The position numbers and the translations under genes were made by a program. Positions 1 to 7,267 of a DNA stretch of 11,318 nt are shown one piece after another (the first letter of the stretch is position 1; the number at the start of each line of letters is the position of its first letter). The notes below the pieces were generated by a model. That model had not been told where the DNA came from. It searched no databases and was given only the letters and a program-made list of their open reading frames with translations. Where the stretch lies: contig QHZX01000202.1 of the NCBI GenBank assembly GCA_003224835.1, positions 1 through 11,318 on the forward strand. Reading direction: 5' to 3'. The stretch is from Acidobacteriota bacterium (GTDB lineage Bacteria > Acidobacteriota > Terriglobia > Terriglobales > Acidobacteriaceae).

Positions 1-235
1 TTCTTCTTATTTGGATCAGTGGAACTCTTTTGATGAGCCATATCGCAATCGCATGTTGAACCACATCGTCGCATTTGAAATCGCTGTCGCCCGCGTAGAA
101 GCTAAGTTCAAGTTGAGCCAGAACCGAACAAAGGGTGAACAGGAAAATGTAATTCAGGCGCTGAGTGAGAACCCTGATCCGGCGATTTCCGGCGTCGCTG
201 ATTTAATGCGCCAGCGCGGCTTGGGCAAGCCATGA
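1..235 (+). CDS. PaiB-like FMN-binding split-barrel protein, C-terminal part
   Basis: The frame is open from the left edge (codons from base 2) to a TGA at 233-235, so about 77 C-terminal residues are seen and the true start lies outside the window. A TTG at 11 is an internal Leu, not a start. The segment HIVAFEIAVARVEAKFKLSQ followed by NRTKGEQENVIQAL and a terminal helix ending DLMRQRGLGKP matches the C-terminus of the PaiB family ('FMN-binding negative transcriptional regulator'), where 'I...FEI.I.R.E.K.KLSQN' precedes a short helical tail. Members are split-barrel proteins of about 200-220 residues. The B. subtilis member was described as a regulator of sporulation and protease genes, but the biochemical role is poorly defined. 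Its stop overlaps the start of hemD by 4 bp, so the two are co-translated. Family assignment is fairly sure; function is not. Confidence 0.8.
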   Translation, partial: SSYLDQWNSFDEPYRNRMLNHIVAFEIAVARVEAKFKLSQNRTKGEQENVIQALSENPDPAISGVADLMRQRGLGKP

Positions 236-1041
236 AAGCTGGGTCGCCGAAAAAAGCTCTCGCTGGATTACGCGTGCTCGTCGGACGTGCTCGGCATCAG
301 GCCGGCATGTTGTCGGCAGAGTTGAAGGCTTTGGGAGCTGAGGTGATCGAAATTCCGTTCATTGAAATTCGAGCGCCTCGTTCATACGAACCCCTCGATA
401 CCTCTCTCAAACAAATCTCAGAATATGCGTGGCTGATTCTGACCAGCGTGAACGGAGTCGAAGCGCTCGCCGCGCGCATGAAACACCTGAGAATGAAAAC
501 GGACGCTCTTGCGAACTTGAAAATTGCAACAATTGGGCCTTCAACTCGCAAGGCCACAGAAAATCTGGGATTGAAGGTGACGGTGATGCCGCCGAGGTAT
601 GTTGCCGAATCGGTGGTTGAGAGCTTGCAAGGTAAGGTTGGCGGCCAACGAGTCCTGGTGATCCGAGCCGCAGTAGCGCGTGACGTGATTCCGCGTGAGC
701 TGCAAAAAATCGGCGCAACCGTAGATGTGGTTGAGGCCTATGAAACCGTAGTGCCCGCGTCGTCTAAGAACAAATTGCAACGTGTAATGCGAGATCCGAA
801 ACGCCGGCCGCAGATTGTGACCTTTACGAGTTCTTCAACGGTGAGAAATTTTGTCGAACTGTTGGGCGGGCAGAAATACCTCGCCAATTTGGATGGAATT
901 CGGCTCGCCTCAATTGGACCTGTTACTTCCGCAACCCTGCGGGAGTTCGGGTTGCCTATTCACATGCAAGCGGGGGAGTACACAATTGCGGGATTGACAC
1001 GGGCGATTGTCGCAGACCAAAAGCAGGTTCCTCACCCCTGA
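232..1041 (+). CDS. hemD: Uroporphyrinogen-III synthase (HemD)
   Basis: HemD cyclises hydroxymethylbilane with inversion of ring D to uroporphyrinogen III, the last common precursor of haem, sirohaem and cobalamin, in the cytoplasm. The 269-residue length fits the family (about 240-270). The two-domain pattern is visible: domain 1 begins LRVLVGRARHQAG (13-25) and contains LILTSVNGVEAL (68-79) and ATIGPSTRKA (99-108). Domain 2 contains VLVIRAAVARDVIPREL (141-157), the family Tyr in VVEAYETV (Y170), TFTSSSTVRNF (197-207) and ASIGPVTSATLREFG (226-240). The start ATG overlaps the upstream stop (ATGA) and has no Shine-Dalgarno of its own, so it probably depends on translational coupling. hemC, a common partner, is not next to it here. 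No clear terminator is seen in the 58 bp before the convergent peptidase gene. Confidence 0.93.
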   Translation: MKAGSPKKALAGLRVLVGRARHQAGMLSAELKALGAEVIEIPFIEIRAPRSYEPLDTSLKQISEYAWLILTSVNGVEALAARMKHLRMKTDALANLKIATIGPSTRKATENLGLKVTVMPPRYVAESVVESLQGKVGGQRVLVIRAAVARDVIPRELQKIGATVDVVEAYETVVPASSKNKLQRVMRDPKRRPQIVTFTSSSTVRNFVELLGGQKYLANLDGIRLASIGPVTSATLREFGLPIHMQAGEYTIAGLTRAIVADQKQVPHP

Positions 1042-1099
1042 AGCGGTTCGGAATGACATATTTTGTTTACGCCCTGGAAATGGAACTAAACGGCTAGCA

Positions 1100-3079
1100 C
1101 TACTGCAGCTTGCATCCGCAATCTGCCGGTGGGACGTGGGCTTTGAGGAAATTTGTCACGCGCCGGTAGGCATCAATCTGGTTTTCTACTCGCGCGAAAC
1201 CGTGGCCTTCATTTTCGTAAATCTTGTAATCGGCAACGCCGCCGTGTTTCTTGATCGCGTCGACCACCTGAATTGTCTCTTCCTTCGGGCACCGCGGATC
1301 ATGCCCTCCCGCGAGCAGAAGTAGAGGCGCCTTGATCTGATCGACAAAGAAAAATGGTGAACGATCGCGGAAGAACTCAGGGTTCTTTTTTGGATCGCCC
1401 ATGGTCGCGAGATCAGATTGCTGTAGCACTGGATCTTCGTTTTCTATTTCGGTGAACCAGTTGACGAACGGCACGATCGGCACGCCCGCGGCCCAGACAT
1501 GAGGCGCTTTGGTGACGGCCATCATGGTCATATAGCCGCCGTAGCTGCCGCCCATTGCAATAATCTTTTTAGGATCGGGATAGCCGGTTTGTTTCAGGAA
1601 GTCGGCAGCGGCGAGTACGTCCTGTAAATCTCCGCCGCCCATGTCGAACAGATTTGCATCTTCAAACGCCTTGCCATAGCCGGTCGATCCACGATAGTTG
1701 GGCGCAATCACCATGTATCCCTGATTTACTACGTGCTGAATGAACCTGTTGAATGAGTCCACACTCTGCGATTTTGGCCCGCCGTGAATGTAAACGATGG
1801 CGGCGTTCTGCCCATTGCGCTGCATGTTGCGAGTCACATACACCCAAGCGGAGATCGTCCATTTGCCATCGCGGCTTGGGTAGTGAACGAGAAAAGGCTC
1901 AACCATATGATCGGCGGGAACACCGGCCATTAAGGAATGCGTGACCTGGGTCGATTTATTGGTAGCAATGTCGTATATCCAGGCATCGCCAGGAGCGCTC
2001 GCGCCGTTGTGGTAGTACAGGAGCTTCGAGCCATCATGACTAAATGCGGACTCCGCACCACCGAATGAGTTGGCCCCCTTTTTCAGCGGCAGCTCGGTCG
2101 TCTTTTCCGAAGCAAGGTTATGAAGGAACAGGTCGGCATGGCCATCCACGTTTGCGCGAAAAGTAACGTGCTTGCCTTCTGGAGAAAAGTTTCCCCCTTG
2201 GAGTTCCCATTTCTGATCGCTCAGCCATTTGATTTTTTTGGTGGCGATGTCGAGAAGAGCGACATTCTGGTGTTCGTTGGCGGCGTTGCTTGTGATCAAC
2301 AGCGTCTTGTTGTCGGCAGAAAAGTCATTTGCTGCATAGAGTTTCTCGCCATCGTGTGGCGTGACGTGTGTGCTGGTTCCTGTCTTCAAATCAACAACAA
2401 GGATGTTTGAGTCTGTTCCCTTGGCATCTTCCTGCGTAAAAGCGATCAGCTTCCCATCCTTTGACCAGATCGGATTACGGTTCAGTTTATTTGGCGGTGT
2501 GTTGGTCGTAATGTGCTTCACATCGCGCAGGAGAGTATCGAATACGTCGATTTCGTAAACCGATGACGTTTTCGGCTTGACGATATATGCGAGATAGCGG
2601 CCGTCCGGCGACCAGGTGGGATTCTCTTCTGCAACTTGGGGCGTCTTGGTGAGATTCACTACTTGTCCGGTCTTTGGCGAAACCAGAAATATGTCCCATT
2701 GCTCGTCGCCATCGTAGTCAGATTGATACGCGATCCATTTGCCGTCGGGTGACCACGTAGGATGCGACTGGCGCTGATCACTGACCGTAAGCTGCGTGGG
2801 CCAGCCACCCTCGGCAGGTACAAGCCAGAGATTGTTTCGCCCCGTGATATTTGAGATGAAAGCGATTGTATTGCCGTCAGGCGACCAGGCGGTACCGCCG
2901 ACTTGGCGCGTCATGTAAAGGCGCTCGAGCGAAAGGCCCTCTTCGCCCTGTTCGACATTCGCGTCAGGCTTCGCAATGATCTGCTTGGGATCGGTTATTG
3001 CGTGCGGAGGCGTAAGGGCCTGCGAAACTGCCAGCGTACTCATAAGTATGACGATAGCAAATCGCAGGATGTGATTCAT
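1100..3079 (-). CDS. Secreted S9 family (prolyl oligopeptidase-type) peptidase
   Basis: A serine peptidase with an N-terminal beta-propeller gating a C-terminal alpha/beta hydrolase domain, likely cleaving oligopeptides in the periplasm or outside the cell. Residues 1-21 form a signal peptide (hydrophobic ILRFAIVILMSTLAV, possible cleavage near SQA). From about 50 to 390 there are repeated WSPDGK/FSPEGK/FSHDG TolB/WD40-type blades (65, 109, 156, 206, 298, 346). The catalytic domain shows the oxyanion motif IHGGP (431-435), nucleophile motif GGSYGGYM with S512, acid D594 (GGHDPRCP) and H626 (NEGHGF). At 659 residues it fits S9C acylaminoacyl-peptidase/DPP-like members. The C-terminus is rich in Cys (CGCKLQ). 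It lies 34 bp downstream of the propeller gene on the same strand, probably in one transcript; no good Shine-Dalgarno is seen before the ATG. True substrate is unknown. Confidence 0.93.
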   Translation of the reverse strand: MNHILRFAIVILMSTLAVSQALTPPHAITDPKQIIAKPDANVEQGEEGLSLERLYMTRQVGGTAWSPDGNTIAFISNITGRNNLWLVPAEGGWPTQLTVSDQRQSHPTWSPDGKWIAYQSDYDGDEQWDIFLVSPKTGQVVNLTKTPQVAEENPTWSPDGRYLAYIVKPKTSSVYEIDVFDTLLRDVKHITTNTPPNKLNRNPIWSKDGKLIAFTQEDAKGTDSNILVVDLKTGTSTHVTPHDGEKLYAANDFSADNKTLLITSNAANEHQNVALLDIATKKIKWLSDQKWELQGGNFSPEGKHVTFRANVDGHADLFLHNLASEKTTELPLKKGANSFGGAESAFSHDGSKLLYYHNGASAPGDAWIYDIATNKSTQVTHSLMAGVPADHMVEPFLVHYPSRDGKWTISAWVYVTRNMQRNGQNAAIVYIHGGPKSQSVDSFNRFIQHVVNQGYMVIAPNYRGSTGYGKAFEDANLFDMGGGDLQDVLAAADFLKQTGYPDPKKIIAMGGSYGGYMTMMAVTKAPHVWAAGVPIVPFVNWFTEIENEDPVLQQSDLATMGDPKKNPEFFRDRSPFFFVDQIKAPLLLLAGGHDPRCPKEETIQVVDAIKKHGGVADYKIYENEGHGFARVENQIDAYRRVTNFLKAHVPPADCGCKLQ

Positions 3080-3113
3080 GTCGGGTGCTAGGAGCAGATC
3101 GCAGCGAGAATTC

Positions 3114-4241
3114 TCATCTCAATAAGATCGCAGACGGCTGCCCTTGTACCGCAAATTGGCCAGAAGTTGATGTTATTAACTTCCCGGTCGACTGAACCTG
3201 AAGAAGAGACAAGCTGGAAGAGCCATTGTTCGTAACCACAACCCAGTTGAAGGTAGTCGTGTTGTTCGCGAGATTCGCGGTGATCCCCCCGGAAAAAACT
3301 GAAGCGCCTCCTGAAGCGGTCGAAAGCGAGGAAAGAATGCCTGTTGCCGGACTGTATTGATATCCGGAAACCTGGCTCGACCCGCGGTCCACCACATACA
3401 CAAAATTCGCACCTCGATTGATAAGGATGGTAGACGGACCGACTCCGGCAGCAACCGGAGAGCCGGAGGGAATTTCAGCCAGCCTTCCGTCCGGCGCACC
3501 GCAGGTTGCCGTAATTTGAATACACGCAGAAAAGATGCTGATGTTGTTGGAGCCTGAATTGGAGACGAAGAGATTGTTGTCATCCGCAACCGTGCAAGTA
3601 GCGGTGGCAGTATTTGACGCCACGCCGGCACAGCGTGAAAAGGCAAGGCCGTTGGGATTAATGCCGGCGGTGTAGGAGTTTTTAAACGTCAGCGCCCCTG
3701 TCGCATCAAACGTAAATTCCTCAACGTTGTTGCTGAATTGATTAGCCACATACAAATAGGATCCCACTGGAGAAACCGCTACAGCGCTGGGGCCGGAGCC
3801 GCCTACATCACTTAATAATTCAGTAGGAAACGTGCTGACCAGGTTCAGGTTTGTGCCGGACACTGCGAACACGGCGATAGTTCCCGAGGTTACGTCGCCG
3901 GAGGTCCCCTGGTTGGCAACAAACAGGAACTTACCCGCGGGATCGATTGCCAGCGCTACTGGATTTTCGCCATTCGTGTTTACACCTGAGCCGGCGGCGG
4001 CGAGAGTGCCGTTTGAGTTCACTTGAACGTCAGTGGCGACTGGGCTGCCATCGCTTCCGATCGCGGCAATAGTTCCATTGGTCTGCCTGATGGTGTACGA
4101 ACGGACCTTCTGATCGCCTTGCGTGGCTACCCACATAAAACTGGTATTGGACGGCGCGCTATTCGATCCGATACAGCTATTCCACACAATAATCGGGGCC
4201 ACAGCTAACGCCACCAGCACCCAACGAGACTTTATCCCCAT
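3114..4241 (-). CDS. Secreted YVTN/lactonase-family beta-propeller protein
   Basis: A 375-residue exported protein built of propeller repeats. Residues 1-23 form a signal sequence (basic start, hydrophobic VLVALAVAPIIV) ending at C23. The bases before C23 (W-N-S) are a poor lipobox, so lipoprotein status is uncertain. Blade-like units recur: FMWVATQGDQKVRSY (35), PVALAIDPAGKFLFVANQG (94), PSAVAVSPVGSYLYVANQ (151), NLFVSNSGSNNISIF (223), FVYVVDRGSSQVSGY (280) and FNWVVVTNNGSSSLSLL (331). This is the 6-phosphogluconolactonase-like/YVTN family. Two Cys pairs (C204/C216 and C240/C247) could form disulfides, which fits export. No lactonase activity can be claimed; many such proteins in Acidobacteriota have no known function. 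The start is supported by GAGGAA 6 bases upstream. It is first in a likely two-gene unit with the peptidase. Confidence 0.85.
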   Translation of the reverse strand: MGIKSRWVLVALAVAPIIVWNSCIGSNSAPSNTSFMWVATQGDQKVRSYTIRQTNGTIAAIGSDGSPVATDVQVNSNGTLAAAGSGVNTNGENPVALAIDPAGKFLFVANQGTSGDVTSGTIAVFAVSGTNLNLVSTFPTELLSDVGGSGPSAVAVSPVGSYLYVANQFSNNVEEFTFDATGALTFKNSYTAGINPNGLAFSRCAGVASNTATATCTVADDNNLFVSNSGSNNISIFSACIQITATCGAPDGRLAEIPSGSPVAAGVGPSTILINRGANFVYVVDRGSSQVSGYQYSPATGILSSLSTASGGASVFSGGITANLANNTTTFNWVVVTNNGSSSLSLLQVQSTGKLITSTSGQFAVQGQPSAILLR

Positions 4242-4247
4242 TACTTG

Positions 4248-4253
4248 TTCCTC
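4248..4253 (-). promoter_or_regulatory. Ribosome binding site of the propeller gene
   Basis: GAGGAA on the minus strand, 6 bases before the ATG at 4241. It fixes the start and gives the full signal peptide. I found no convincing -35/-10 pair in the 139 bp between it and the kinase stop codon: a TTGACC at about 4281-4286 has no matching -10. The propeller gene could therefore be read from its own weak promoter or by read-through from the regulator/kinase unit. Confidence 0.7.
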
Positions 4254-4392
4254 GGAAGAAAGGTTTCCAACCCGCGAAGGGTCAAGCTTTCAAATGTTTC
4301 ACGCTTTTAAGATTCGCAACCAGCCTTGAATCTGAAGCACTTAATTGTGTATCAGGAATGGGCGGAAAAGAGCAAACCAACCGAGCACGTAG

Positions 4393-5805
4393 CTACGAAT
4401 TTCCGCTGGCAGCAACTGGAGCCCGCTGTTCCCGCAGTGCCTCGCGGGGCTGCAAAGGAATATGCATTTCAACCAGAAGCCCACCCTCAGCCAAGTTGGA
4501 TGCGCGCACCGAGCCTCCGTGCAGCCTAATCGCTTGTTCAGTAATTGCGAGGCCTAACCCGACGCCCCCGGTCGAGCGCTCACGCGCGTCATCAATCCGA
4601 TAAAAAGGCTTGAAAATTTTGTCCAGCTCTCCTTCAGAAACGCCAGGGCCGGAATCGCTGACCTGGATGAACGCGTCCTCAACATTTCCGGATTTTATTT
4701 TTTCCGCCCGGATTTGGACAGCAGTTCCCTCACGCGTGTAACGGGTGGCGTTGCGGACCACGTTCTCGATGGCGCTGCGTAAGAGGGCACGATCGCCCAT
4801 CACGGGAAGCTCGTCGAGAATCTCACATTCGACCTGAGTGTTCCGTGCCTGAGCCTCAAAAGCTGCATCGCGGGCGATTTCTTGTACCAAGTCTTCCAGT
4901 TGTACCGGTTGTTTGCGGAGGCTTCCGGCGCCACTCTCGAGGCGAGCAATCGTTGTGAGGCTTCCGATCAGCTCATTCATCCGATTCGATTCGAGGCTGA
5001 TGCGGTCTAAAATGCTTTGCCCTTCGGGCCCGGTTCGTTGACGTGCAAGTTCGAGAGCGACACTCAGTCGGGCCAGCGGCGATCGAAGTTCATGGGAAAT
5101 ATCTTTGAGCAGACGCGATTGCGCATTAACCAGTTTTTCGATTTGCTCAGCCATCAGGTCAAAATCACGGACCAGCTGAGAAAGTTCATCGCCGTTTGGA
5201 GAATATCTGCCGCCGACGCGAGCTGAAAGATCTCCAGAGGCGAGTTTCTGCGTCGCTCTCCGCAACCGAGTTACCGGAGAAGTAAGGAATTGCGCTAGGA
5301 AATAGCAGACTAGACCCGAAGTCAATACTGCGATAAAAATTCCGAGCCCGGGCACCCCGTTGGGTCCAAACAAGGCACTCTGCCCGGGAGGAAGTTCGGT
5401 CACAAGCATGTAGGTGTGGCCATCTGGTCCAGTCATTGACACGCGCAGCATCTGAAAATGTGGATTTAATCGTCCCAGGAAAGTATCAGTGGTACGGCGC
5501 TGGCCTTTGGCAACTTCAACGAACCAGGGTGGCACGGAATGGCCGAGCAGACTTTCACCGTCCCTGAAGAGGACTGTGCGGAGATGCTGGCTATCGCGGA
5601 CCCTGCGCAGGAACTCATGGAGCCTGTCAACTCCGCCAGCCTGATATATCGATACGGCTTCGCTAAGGATTTTTGATTGCTGTGCTTCCATGGCAGAAAT
5701 CTGCCGGGTCGGCCGCATGGCGACCGTGATCAGAATGGCCATGACCACGAGTAGGGCTACCACCAGCCAGAATGACAGAAATATCTTAAGAAAAAGGCTT
5801 TTCAT
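4393..5805 (-). CDS. cpxA: CpxA-like envelope-sensing histidine kinase
   Basis: Inner-membrane sensor kinase that phosphorylates the adjacent regulator. Residues 8-30 are TM1 and about 152-175 TM2, enclosing a periplasmic domain of about 120 residues. A HAMP linker follows (about 173-225, LTSPVTRLRRATQKLASGDLS). The dimerisation/phosphoacceptor box is LKDISHELRSPLARL with H238. The ATPase domain has the N-box IENVVRNATRY (N348, N352), G1 DSGPGVS (D384), an F box KIFKPFYRID and G2 GGVGLGLA (413-420). The start LFLKIFLSFWL and the H box resemble E. coli CpxA, and the 470 residues are a normal length. All catalytic motifs are intact. Its ATG overlaps the regulator's stop (ATGA), implying coupled translation. 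The signal sensed cannot be read from sequence; the divergent Spy/CpxP gene suggests periplasmic misfolding or metal stress. Confidence 0.92.
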   Translation of the reverse strand: MKSLFLKIFLSFWLVVALLVVMAILITVAMRPTRQISAMEAQQSKILSEAVSIYQAGGVDRLHEFLRRVRDSQHLRTVLFRDGESLLGHSVPPWFVEVAKGQRRTTDTFLGRLNPHFQMLRVSMTGPDGHTYMLVTELPPGQSALFGPNGVPGLGIFIAVLTSGLVCYFLAQFLTSPVTRLRRATQKLASGDLSARVGGRYSPNGDELSQLVRDFDLMAEQIEKLVNAQSRLLKDISHELRSPLARLSVALELARQRTGPEGQSILDRISLESNRMNELIGSLTTIARLESGAGSLRKQPVQLEDLVQEIARDAAFEAQARNTQVECEILDELPVMGDRALLRSAIENVVRNATRYTREGTAVQIRAEKIKSGNVEDAFIQVSDSGPGVSEGELDKIFKPFYRIDDARERSTGGVGLGLAITEQAIRLHGGSVRASNLAEGGLLVEMHIPLQPREALREQRAPVAASGNS

Positions 5806-6482
5806 CGAGTTGCGTTCTTTACCTTCGGTCTACTCAGGGCAAAAATGTACCCCGTGCCGCGCACAGTGCGCACCTTGCTTACGTGCATGTCGATACTGCG
5901 ATCGAAGGGAGAAAACTTGCGTCCTAAAACCTCATCCACTAACGCCTCGCGAGTCACTACTCGGCCCGCCTCACGCAGCAGCACTTGTAGCAGCGCAAAT
6001 TCAACCGAAGTCAGATCGACGGGCTTTCCGCGGTGCAGCACAGATCGTGTCGCGGGATCCAATTCAACATCACCAACACGAATAACTTCCGGAACGTCCT
6101 GTTCCCTGCCCTTGTGTGAGCGGCGTAGGATTGCGCGGATACGCGCCACGAGTTCGCGGGGATTAAAAGGCTTGGGAAGATAATCGTCGGCGCCGATTTC
6201 AAGTCCCACGATGCGGTCCACGTCTTCGCCCCGTGCGGTAAGCAGCAGAACAGGAATTCGCGATCCATCCCTGATGCGGCGCAGCACGTCGAAACCGTTC
6301 AAGCCGGGCAGCATGACATCAAGCACGACTAAAAGATGATCCCCGGAGATGGCGCGCGCGAGTCCAGTTTTCCCATCATGGACTGCCTCTACCTGAAATC
6401 CTTCAGGACGAAGGTATTCGCTGACCAGCGAACAAAGCTCTACATCATCGTCGATGACCAGAATGCGTTCCACGACATTCAT
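5802..6482 (-). CDS. cpxR: CpxR-like OmpR-family response regulator with shortened winged helix
   Basis: DNA-binding regulator paired with the downstream kinase. The receiver domain (1-120) is complete: acidic D11-D13, phosphoacceptor D55 (VLDVMLPG), T82 (LLLTARG) and K104 (YLPKPFNPREL). The phrase GADDYLPKPFNPRELVARIRAILRRS and the later EVLGRKFSPFDRSIDMH are typical of CpxR. The effector domain (132-226) is odd. After the recognition helix start SIDMHVSKVR it passes directly to TVRGTGYIF, whereas E. coli CpxR has 14 more residues (RKL...FK) between the equivalent points. The end of the recognition helix and the turn into the wing are therefore missing in frame. Start ATG at 6482 lacks a strong Shine-Dalgarno; a GTG three codons later is a weaker option. 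It may regulate itself and the divergent spy-like gene through the boxes at 6509-6555. Confidence 0.92.
   Translation of the reverse strand: MNVVERILVIDDDVELCSLVSEYLRPEGFQVEAVHDGKTGLARAISGDHLLVVLDVMLPGLNGFDVLRRIRDGSRIPVLLLTARGEDVDRIVGLEIGADDYLPKPFNPRELVARIRAILRRSHKGREQDVPEVIRVGDVELDPATRSVLHRGKPVDLTSVEFALLQVLLREAGRVVTREALVDEVLGRKFSPFDRSIDMHVSKVRTVRGTGYIFALSRPKVKNATR
5859..5873 (-). repeat. Short direct repeat at the regulator deletion junction
   Basis: On the coding strand GTGCGC (codons V204-R205) and GTGCGC (codons V207-R208) are separated by ACT. The residues expected between them in a CpxR-type winged helix are absent, so this pair of hexamers is a plausible scar of slippage or recombination between short repeats. 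The repeat is seen directly; the mechanism is inferred. Confidence 0.5.
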
Positions 6483-6508
6483 TTTAGTAGCTCAATTCGC
6501 GGTCCCCG

Positions 6509-6523
6509 GTAAAGATTCGTCAA
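6509..6523 (+). promoter_or_regulatory. Imperfect CpxR box (GTAAA-N5-GTCAA)
   Basis: GTAAA GATTC GTCAA matches the CpxR consensus GTAAA-N5-GTAAA with one mismatch. Its complement reads TTGACG at the right end, a possible -35 for the regulator gene, so binding here could control cpxRA expression. Its centre lies 32 bp (about three helical turns) from that of the second box, which points the opposite way. Confidence 0.5.
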
Positions 6524-6540
6524 ATCCCGCAAAGCGCTGG

Positions 6541-6555
6541 TTTACAAACATTTAC
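6541..6555 (-). promoter_or_regulatory. Perfect CpxR box (GTAAA-N5-GTAAA)
   Basis: The minus strand reads GTAAATGTTTGTAAA, an exact tandem GTAAA pair with a 5-base spacer, the E. coli CpxR consensus. It lies in the region between a CpxR-like gene and a Spy/CpxP-like gene, where such a box is expected. That position makes chance occurrence unlikely. Confidence 0.75.
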
Positions 6556-6582
6556 TCTGCTTGACTCTCTTTATACCGTCGA

Positions 6583-6610
6583 TTGCCGGCCATCCGTGTT
6601 CCTATTCTAT
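6583..6610 (+). promoter_or_regulatory. Weak candidate promoter for the Spy-like gene
   Basis: TTGCCG (6583-6588) and TTCTAT (6605-6610) are 16 bases apart, about 50 bases before the start codon. The match is poor, as expected for a promoter that needs an activator. The CpxR box centre would then lie about 70 bases upstream of the start of transcription. A TTGACT at 6561 has no -10 at a workable distance. Confidence 0.25.
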
Positions 6611-6648
6611 GTAAGGGCACGAAGTCTGATCGCAGTTTTCGAATACTC

Positions 6649-6654
6649 AGGAGG
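6649..6654 (+). promoter_or_regulatory. Ribosome binding site selecting a GTG start
   Basis: AGGAGG sits 5 bases before GTG 6660 but 14 bases before the in-frame ATG 6669. The GTG is therefore preferred as the start of the Spy-like gene. Confidence 0.75.
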
Positions 6655-6659
6655 AAGAC

Positions 6660-7148
6660 GTGAAATCTATGGAGTCAAAACTAACCGCAATCACAGCCGT
6701 TCTGACGCTGTGCGCTGGCATGACGCTCGCACAGGGCGGCCCTAGCGAGCCGATGCATCACCGTCACCATGGGGACTTTATGGGAGGGATGGAGCTACCG
6801 CTTCATCAATTGAATCTCACGGATGACCAGAAGGCGCAGATCAAGCAGATTTTTCAAACCGAGAAGCCGAATATGAAGCCTCTCATGCAGCGAGAACACG
6901 CTGCACATATGGAGATGGTGCAGCTAATCACCAGCGGAACATTTGATCAGTCAAAGGCGGCTGCGATTGCGGGTCAGGAATCGCAGACTCACATGCAGAT
7001 CGAAGTCGAGCACGCAAGAATCGCGTCTCAGATTTACCAACTGCTGAGCGCTGATCAGAAAGCCAAGGTCGCGGACCTCATTGCTCAACACCAGCAGCGC
7101 ATGCAGGAGCATATGCAAAAAGAGCAGGCGCCGTCGGACCAGCAATAG
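6660..7148 (+). CDS. Spy/CpxP-family periplasmic LTxxQ protein
   Basis: Spy and CpxP are small helical periplasmic proteins induced by the Cpx/Bae responses; Spy is an ATP-independent chaperone and CpxP also damps CpxA. Residues 1-24 form a signal peptide (VLTLCAGMTLA, cleavage probably before QGG). The mature chain is about 138 residues, almost all helical, with two family motifs: LTDDQ (53-57) and LSADQ (129-133). A His/Met-rich stretch (32-46, MHHRHHGDFMGGMEL) could bind metal, as in ZraP/CnrX relatives. The tail is rich in Gln and Met. GTG is chosen as start from the AGGAGG spacing. It is divergent from cpxRA, as cpxP is in E. coli, with a perfect CpxR box between, and a hairpin terminator follows at 7189. 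I cannot tell whether it acts more like Spy or CpxP. Confidence 0.9.
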   Translation: MKSMESKLTAITAVLTLCAGMTLAQGGPSEPMHHRHHGDFMGGMELPLHQLNLTDDQKAQIKQIFQTEKPNMKPLMQREHAAHMEMVQLITSGTFDQSKAAAIAGQESQTHMQIEVEHARIASQIYQLLSADQKAKVADLIAQHQQRMQEHMQKEQAPSDQQ

Positions 7149-7188
7149 CTTAGAAGTTGCAGTCCGTGGTAACAGCATGTCAATCGAG

Positions 7189-7222
7189 GGCGGATGCCAG
7201 CGGAAACGCGGGCTCCGCCTTT
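7189..7222 (+). terminator. Probable intrinsic terminator after the Spy-like gene
   Basis: A long hairpin: GGCGGA (7189-7194) pairs with TCCGCC (7214-7219). Inside, GCC pairs with GGC and GCG with CGC, with one bulge and one mismatch, closed by a GAAA tetraloop (7203-7206). It is followed by TTT and an AT-rich stretch. The T run is short, so termination may be partial. It lies 40 bp past the stop codon. Confidence 0.55.
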
Positions 7223-7267
7223 CAATTATCACAGCTTCAGTAACGGCGGGATTGCGAACCCCTGGAC

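Noticed and set aside
1042..1099. Bidirectional terminator between hemD and the convergent peptidase gene
   Set aside because: No hairpin of useful length was found in the 58 bp.
3176..3646. 156-codon open frame opposite in phase within the propeller gene on the minus strand
   Set aside because: It overlaps the propeller coding frame entirely, has low-complexity composition and no ribosome site; the propeller frame has clear repeats and a signal peptide.
4388..4397. Perfect 10 bp palindrome CGTAGCTACG at the kinase stop codon
   Set aside because: Too short and without arms or T run; probably chance.
5690..6183. Plus-strand frames of 112-131 codons across the kinase/regulator junction
   Set aside because: They are shadows of the regulator and kinase, with Arg/Ser-rich composition typical of antisense frames.
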